A DNA stretch of 64,000 bases from an uncultured Clostridia bacterium (GTDB lineage Bacteria; Bacillota; Clostridia; Oscillospirales; Ruminococcaceae): assembly GCA_947625375.1 (NCBI GenBank), contig CANQOC010000010.1:26379-90378 (forward strand), read 5' to 3'. The notes below the pieces were generated by a model. The model was given only the letters and a program-made list of their open reading frames with translations. It was not told the DNA's origin and searched no databases. Shown here in pieces: positions 60,272 to 64,000 of this stretch (within the stretch, counting starts at the first letter, position 1; each line of letters starts with the position of its first letter). Both the position numbers and the translations under genes were made by a program.

Positions 60272-61436
60272 CTTCGACCGCCTCCTCTTTTTCTTCGTGA
60301 TTCTCCTCCGCCGGTGCTTCGTTGGCGGGTGCCTCTTCGGCGCTGTCGGCTGAAACGCCTTCGGGTTCGTCCTCCGCGAGAATATGGACGTCGGTCTCGG
60401 CGTCGGCATTTTTACCGCGGCGGTTGCGCTGACCCTGAAGCCTTTCGTCGCGCAGTCTCAGTAGCTCCTTCGACTCCTCGGTTTCATAATAGAAGACGTT
60501 GCCGTTCTTTTTTATCGAGATGTATTTCGCGATGAGGATTACGATTGAAAAGATGACGCAGGTTCCGGCGACAAGCTGTGAGACCTTAAGGTCGGTGCCG
60601 GGGATATAGAGGCTGTCGGTGCGAAGACCTTCAATCCAGAATCTTCCGGCGCCGTACCAGCCGATATAGAGGAGGAAGATTTCGCCGTCGAATTTGCGGA
60701 ATTTCTTCGAGTAGAAGTGAAGGACCAAAAACCCGACTATGCACCAGAGGGATTCATATAAAAAGCAGGGGTGGGCGACCATGTCGCGCGCTCGGTTCGT
60801 GATGACGGTGACGTTGTCGGGGTATTCGAGGAAATAGAGGCCGTTGAGGATTGAGTTGCTCGTCATTCCCCAAGGGAGAGAGGTCTTTGCGCCGTAGCAC
60901 TCCTGATTGAAGAAGTTGCCCCAGCGGCCGATTGACTGTCCGATTAAGAGTCCGAGTCCCATCAAATCGAGCATCGGCAGGAGCTTTACTTTTCTGATCA
61001 TCGCGGCGATTCCGCCGAAGACAAGCGCGCCGATGACCCCGCCGTATATCGCAAGTCCTCCGTCGCGGATACTTAATATTTCGCGTATGCTTATATGACC
61101 CTCGTCGGTGAGGTAGCGCGGAATGTTGAAGATAACATAATAGAGCCTTGCGCCGACGATTGCGCCGACAAGTCCCGCAAGGATAACGTCGATGGTGCGG
61201 TCGGAGTCGAGTCCGAATTTTCTCGTCCGCGACGAAGCGTATATGACCGCAAGGAGCATTCCGAGGGCGATAAGGAAGCCGTACCAATAGACGTCGATGC
61301 TTGTCTCATTGAACCAAGGGATTGAAAAAAGGACGTTGTTTATTTTCAGACCGTTCGGGAAGAGCCAGCTGCAGTACGGAAAATAAAGAATATCCTCGGA
61401 ATCGAGAATCTGTCTTACCATGTCGTTTGTCATCAT
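60255..61436 (-). CDS. lgt: Prolipoprotein diacylglyceryl transferase with long acidic tail
   Basis: Lgt adds diacylglycerol to the lipobox cysteine of prolipoproteins, including the several lipoproteins in this window. About seven membrane helices and the signature [15 protein letters not shown] are present, with [15 protein letters not shown] near the start. At 393 aa it is ~100 residues longer than usual. The extra C-terminal part (~295-393) is charged and disordered ([20 protein letters not shown], then Glu/Ala-rich). AGGAG lies 10 bases before ATG 61436. Confidence 0.95.
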   Translation of the reverse strand: MMTNDMVRQILDSEDILYFPYCSWLFPNGLKINNVLFSIPWFNETSIDVYWYGFLIALGMLLAVIYASSRTRKFGLDSDRTIDVILAGLVGAIVGARLYYVIFNIPRYLTDEGHISIREILSIRDGGLAIYGGVIGALVFGGIAAMIRKVKLLPMLDLMGLGLLIGQSIGRWGNFFNQECYGAKTSLPWGMTSNSILNGLYFLEYPDNVTVITNRARDMVAHPCFLYESLWCIVGFLVLHFYSKKFRKFDGEIFLLYIGWYGAGRFWIEGLRTDSLYIPGTDLKVSQLVAGTCVIFSIVILIAKYISIKKNGNVFYYETEESKELLRLRDERLQGQRNRRGKNADAETDVHILAEDEPEGVSADSAEEAPANEAPAEENHEEKEEAVEDGSAD

Positions 61437-61487
61437 AAAGTGATTTCTCCTTTTTCGGCCGGGAGTCCTTTTGACCGATTAAAAAAT

Positions 61488-61516
61488 ATTCTACCACATA
61501 TCCGGCATTTATGCAA
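61488..61516 (-). promoter_or_regulatory. Promoter of lgt-folD
   Basis: Minus-strand TTGCAT (61516-61511), 17 bp, TAGAAT (61493-61488). Confidence 0.7.
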
Positions 61517-61536
61517 GACAATTTTGCCGCGCGGAT

Positions 61537-61567
61537 AAAAAAATCCGCCCGTATTCAATACAGGCGG
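61537..61567 (-). terminator. Intrinsic terminator of abrB
   Basis: Minus-strand CCGCCTGTAT / ATACGGGCGG followed by ATTTTTTT. Confidence 0.88.
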
Positions 61568-61628
61568 CGAATTGCTCAACCGAACCCGGCGGAATATCGC
61601 GGGGAAAACGGTCATAGGATTAGACAAG

Positions 61629-61871
61629 TCAGAATTCTTTAATCTTGTCGAGGCAGCTCTTGCAGATGATTTTTCCTTCATAGCGAATCGAATTTTCGCT
61701 GCTGCCGCAGAAAATGCAGGTGTCGGTGTACTTTCTCAGGATAATGCTGTCCCCTTCGGTGAAAATTTCGAGAGGGTCCTTTTCTTTGATGTCCATAGTC
61801 TTCCTGAGCTCCATCGGGACAACAATCCTTCCCAATTCGTCGACTTTTCTTACAATACCAGTAGATTTCAT
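61629..61871 (-). CDS. AbrB/SpoVT-type transition-state regulator with zinc-binding tail
   Basis: This 80-aa DNA-binding protein starts MKSTGIVRKVDELGRIVVPM, nearly identical in pattern to Bacillus AbrB, with the swapped-hairpin DNA-binding fold (1-48). The C-terminal half differs from AbrB: C52-x2-C55 and C70-x2-C73 form a likely zinc ribbon. AbrB proteins repress stationary-phase and sporulation genes. AAGGAGG precedes the ATG. A 160-base leader containing a possible 29-codon frame separates it from its promoter. Confidence 0.92.
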   Translation of the reverse strand: MKSTGIVRKVDELGRIVVPMELRKTMDIKEKDPLEIFTEGDSIILRKYTDTCIFCGSSENSIRYEGKIICKSCLDKIKEF

Positions 61872-61916
61872 GATGGTCCTCCTTGATAAATAGTGATGTG
61901 TTCAATAGCCGTCCGG

Positions 61917-62006
61917 TCATGCAAACAAGCTTTGTGAAAGACGAATGCGAATGCTCTTGAGCGCACCTGCGCCGACTCTGATCAGAGGGACATTTCTATA
62001 GTTCAT
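61917..62006 (-). CDS. Possible 29-aa leader peptide upstream of abrB
   Basis: The frame starts at ATG 62006, about 10 bases after GAGGTGAG, reads MNYRNVPLIRVGAGALKSIR and ends at TGA 61917. It is basic and hydrophobic and resembles no family I know. It lies between the abrB promoter and abrB, so it could be a regulatory leader peptide or a small protein; chance is not excluded. Confidence 0.35.
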   Translation of the reverse strand: MNYRNVPLIRVGAGALKSIRIRLSQSLFA

Positions 62007-62040
62007 TTCCACGCACTCACCTCGTATACTATTTTTCGAC

Positions 62041-62069
62041 ATATTACCATACTTTTTACTGTTTGTCAA
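62041..62069 (-). promoter_or_regulatory. Promoter of abrB
   Basis: Minus-strand TTGACA (62069-62064), 17 bp, TAATAT (62046-62041). Confidence 0.82.
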
Positions 62070-62108
62070 CCCCGCAATTTCTACAAAAAACGCCGAAAAG
62101 GAGTCAAA

Positions 62109-62675
62109 ATGATAGGTATTTTGCTTTCTTCGATGATTTTCGCCGCTGTTGTGTGTGCAATTTTGCTCGGAAATGCTCAGGAGGTATGCGCCGCCGCAGT
62201 GACCTCGGGCGAGGAGGCTGTGTCGCTCTGCATGACCCTTGCCGGAGCCATGGCGGTGTGGGGCGGAGTGATGAAAATTGCCGAGCGTTCGGGCCTCACC
62301 GAGAAGCTGACGCGGGCGGTCCGGCCGGTCCTTAAATTGATTTTTCGCGGACTGAAAAAGGACTCGAAGGCGCTCGGGGCAATCGCCCTTAATACCGCCG
62401 CAAATCTCTTGGGTCTCGGCAACGCGGCGACTCCCTTGGGCATCGAGGCGATGAAGCTTTTGGAAGAGGAGGAGCAGCCGGGAGAGCGCGCGTCGCTCAA
62501 CATGATAAAGCTCGCGGTGATGAACGCCTGTTCAATCGAAATCATTCCCGCGACCGTCGCCGCACTGAGGGCCGAGGCGGGAAGCCGTGCGCCGATGGAT
62601 ATCCTCCCCTGCGTGATAGCCGTGTCGGTCTGCTCACTGATAGTTGCGCTGGTCGTCGCGGAAATCGGGAAATAA
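62109..62675 (+). CDS. spmA: Spore maturation protein A
   Basis: SpmA is a 188-aa membrane protein with a nucleoside-recognition (Gate) domain, needed in Bacillus for spore core dehydration. The hallmark stretch is LNTAANLLGLGNAATPLGIEAM (in parts), with MTLAGAMAVWGGVMKIAERSGL before it. AAGGAG precedes the ATG. It is paired with spmB, as is standard, and is strong evidence that the organism can form spores. Confidence 0.95.
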   Translation: MIGILLSSMIFAAVVCAILLGNAQEVCAAAVTSGEEAVSLCMTLAGAMAVWGGVMKIAERSGLTEKLTRAVRPVLKLIFRGLKKDSKALGAIALNTAANLLGLGNAATPLGIEAMKLLEEEEQPGERASLNMIKLAVMNACSIEIIPATVAALRAEAGSRAPMDILPCVIAVSVCSLIVALVVAEIGK

Positions 62676-62711
62676 ATGTTTGATGATAGAAGACAGAACG
62701 GAGGCGGAAAG

Positions 62712-63236
62712 ATGACGGCGATAAGCGCGGTGGTGATACCGGTGGCGATACTCGGGGTGTTTTTGTACGGCTTGGCGAAGCGGGTGGACATCTTGGACGC
62801 GTTCACCGAGGGTGCGCGGGAGAACCTTTCGACGGCGGTCGGACTGCTGCCGACGCTGGCGCTTTTGATGCTCGGAGTGGGAATGTTTCGTGCGTCGGGG
62901 GCGCTCGACGCGCTGACGCGGGCGATTGCGCCGCTCACCGACAAAATCGGCTTTCCGGCGGAGTGCCTGCCGCTCGCGCTCCTAAGACCCGTCTCGGGGA
63001 GCGGGGCGCTTGCGCTTCTGGACGGCGTGCTGAAAAACAGCGGCGCGGACAGCTTCGCGGGGCGTGTGGCGAGCGTGCTGATGGGTTCGACCGAGACGAC
63101 CTTCTATACGATTGCGGTCTATTTCGGCGCGACGAAGGTGAAAAAGACCCGCCATGCCCTCGGCTCGGCCCTCGCCGGCGACTTAACGGCACTGCTGCTG
63201 TCAGCGGTGGCTGTCAGGGGGATGATGGGGGGATAG
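62712..63236 (+). CDS. spmB: Spore maturation protein B
   Basis: This 174-aa membrane partner of SpmA is from the same superfamily. Start ATG 62712 (MTAISAVVIPVAILG) has GGAGG 7 bases upstream, whereas ATG 62676 lacks a binding site. Motifs: FTEGARENLSTAVGLLPTLA, PLALLRPVSGSGALALL and GSTETTFYTIAVYFGA. Only about 36 bases separate it from spmA, so they form an operon. Confidence 0.95.
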   Translation: MTAISAVVIPVAILGVFLYGLAKRVDILDAFTEGARENLSTAVGLLPTLALLMLGVGMFRASGALDALTRAIAPLTDKIGFPAECLPLALLRPVSGSGALALLDGVLKNSGADSFAGRVASVLMGSTETTFYTIAVYFGATKVKKTRHALGSALAGDLTALLLSAVAVRGMMGG

Positions 63237-63329
63237 GAGGCTGACGGCGGGTGGTATGGAATTTTAGGATGGCTGTGCAGATTTAGGTTCTTGCACATGT
63301 TAGAAATGAAAAAGTGCCACGGCTCTGAC

Positions 63330-64000
63330 GCTGAAAATGAATTCGCGAAGCGAATGCTATTTTCAGTAGATGCCGAGGAAAACTCACTTGCGCACATTAA
63401 AATAGAAAGAGCGGCATCGTACTACCTATAATAAGGAATTCGCTTCGCTCATGCTATTTTTAGTCACCCTACCCCGGCCCTCCCCTCGAGGGGAGGGGGT
63501 GTGGAGGGAACTTGCGCAGGTTTTAGAAAAATAGCAGAGCGACACCGCTGCCGTGAAAAGGAATTCGCTGAGCGAAATTAAAAAGCTCGTGTGCCATCGC
63601 CTTGTAAAAGGAATTCGCTGCGCTCATACTATTTTTAGTCACCCCTCCCCGACCCTCCCCTCGAGGGGAGGGAGTGCGAAGGAAACTTACGCAGGTTTTA
63701 GAAAAATGGCAGAGCGATACCGCTGCCGTGTATAAGGAATTCGCTTCGCTCATGCTATTATTATACTCCACCCCCTTCCCCCTCCCACATGGGAGGGGGT
63801 TCATGTTGCTAAAACTTTTGATGTCCGCCTGACGGCGGGGAAATCTTGTGCGGCGTCATACGTCGCTAAATGCGTTTACTTTGTTATACGCTAAACGCTT
63901 CATTTTAGATGTTTCCCCGTCCATTTTCTTCCACACCCCCTGCCCCCCTCTCCCTCGGGGAGAGAGAGGGGGTTCCACCCCACACCCGGCCGTTCACGTT
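63330..64000 (+). repeat. Intergenic hairpin-mosaic repeats, several partial units to the window end
   Basis: At least three restarts of the GGAATTCGCTTCGCTCATGC-type block are seen (about 63434, 63560 and 63735). CCCTCCCCTCGAGGGGAGGG hairpins, CCCCCTCCC-ACAT-GGGAGGGGG and CCGCCTGACGGCGGGG accompany them. The last ~100 bases repeat the CCCCTCTCCCTCGGGGAGAG to CCGGCCGTTCACG segment seen at 56.3 kb. No gene is seen after spmB. Confidence 0.72.

Noticed and set aside
1..64000. tRNA or rRNA genes
   Set aside because: No cloverleaf with GTTCRANNC and a CCA end, and no rRNA signature, was recognised by eye. A covariance search would settle this.

Overview
The window looks like a chromosomal segment of a fairly GC-rich, spore-forming, plant-fibre-degrading Clostridia member. 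A relative of the Ruminococcaceae/Oscillospiraceae is my best guess. This is inferred from gene content, with no search run. The evidence is: spore maturation genes spmA/spmB, a SpoIID-domain protein and an AbrB/SpoVT-type regulator; T-box and lysine riboswitch control; the DapL route to diaminopimelate; ferredoxin-dependent 2-oxoacid chemistry; GH39, GH5, GH51 and GH13 enzymes; class B sortases; and sigma-A promoters with strict 16-17 bp spacing. I saw no phage, integrase, transposase, CRISPR array, rRNA or tRNA.

Layout. 0-3.7 kb: the end of a type I restriction-modification locus (partial hsdS, complete hsdR). 3.96-5.5 kb: a MATE exporter with a promoter containing a palindrome and an attenuator-like leader hairpin. 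5.9-9.7 kb: GH39, a secreted FnIII-GH5 enzyme and a small surface protein with a sortase-like tail. 9.8-17.0 kb: ilvE, then a T-box-controlled operon encoding an HTH-cupin-acyl-CoA synthetase fusion, a truncated GNAT, a P-loop ATPase and a four-subunit 2-oxoacid:ferredoxin oxidoreductase. Together these look like a pathway that rebuilds amino acids from short carboxylic acids by reductive carboxylation. 17.0-20.5 kb: hairpin-rich repeats around a GH51 arabinofuranosidase gene. 20.5-27.1 kb: PspC, an FNT channel, dapL, a triplicated 207-bp hairpin repeat, then the lysine-riboswitch operon dapA-lysA-dapF.

27.1-31.7 kb: a GH13 enzyme, a lone DUF262/DUF1524 defence-type nuclease, and RlmD. 31.7-38.2 kb: recJ-relA-MBL hydrolase-hemZ. 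38.4-45.1 kb: AIM24-like protein, GGDEF protein, HemW-like protein, an HlyD-type lipoprotein, an AT-rich CPBP protease and an RNHCP protein. 45.2-55.8 kb: a twelve-gene co-directional run (cysteine desulfurase, thiI, cinA, two class B sortases, SpoIID, transglutaminase lipoprotein, SDR, DUF6106, acpS, nnrD, lipoprotein). 56.7-63.2 kb: rpsO-pnp with a long intergenic hairpin, lgt-folD, abrB, spmA-spmB.

The most unusual non-coding feature is the intergenic DNA. It is built from mosaics of short perfect hairpins whose arms vary in a compensatory way, plus arrays of a degenerate pyrimidine-rich heptamer (about CTTCTRW). These recur from one end of the window to the other. All identifications come from reading motifs by eye.
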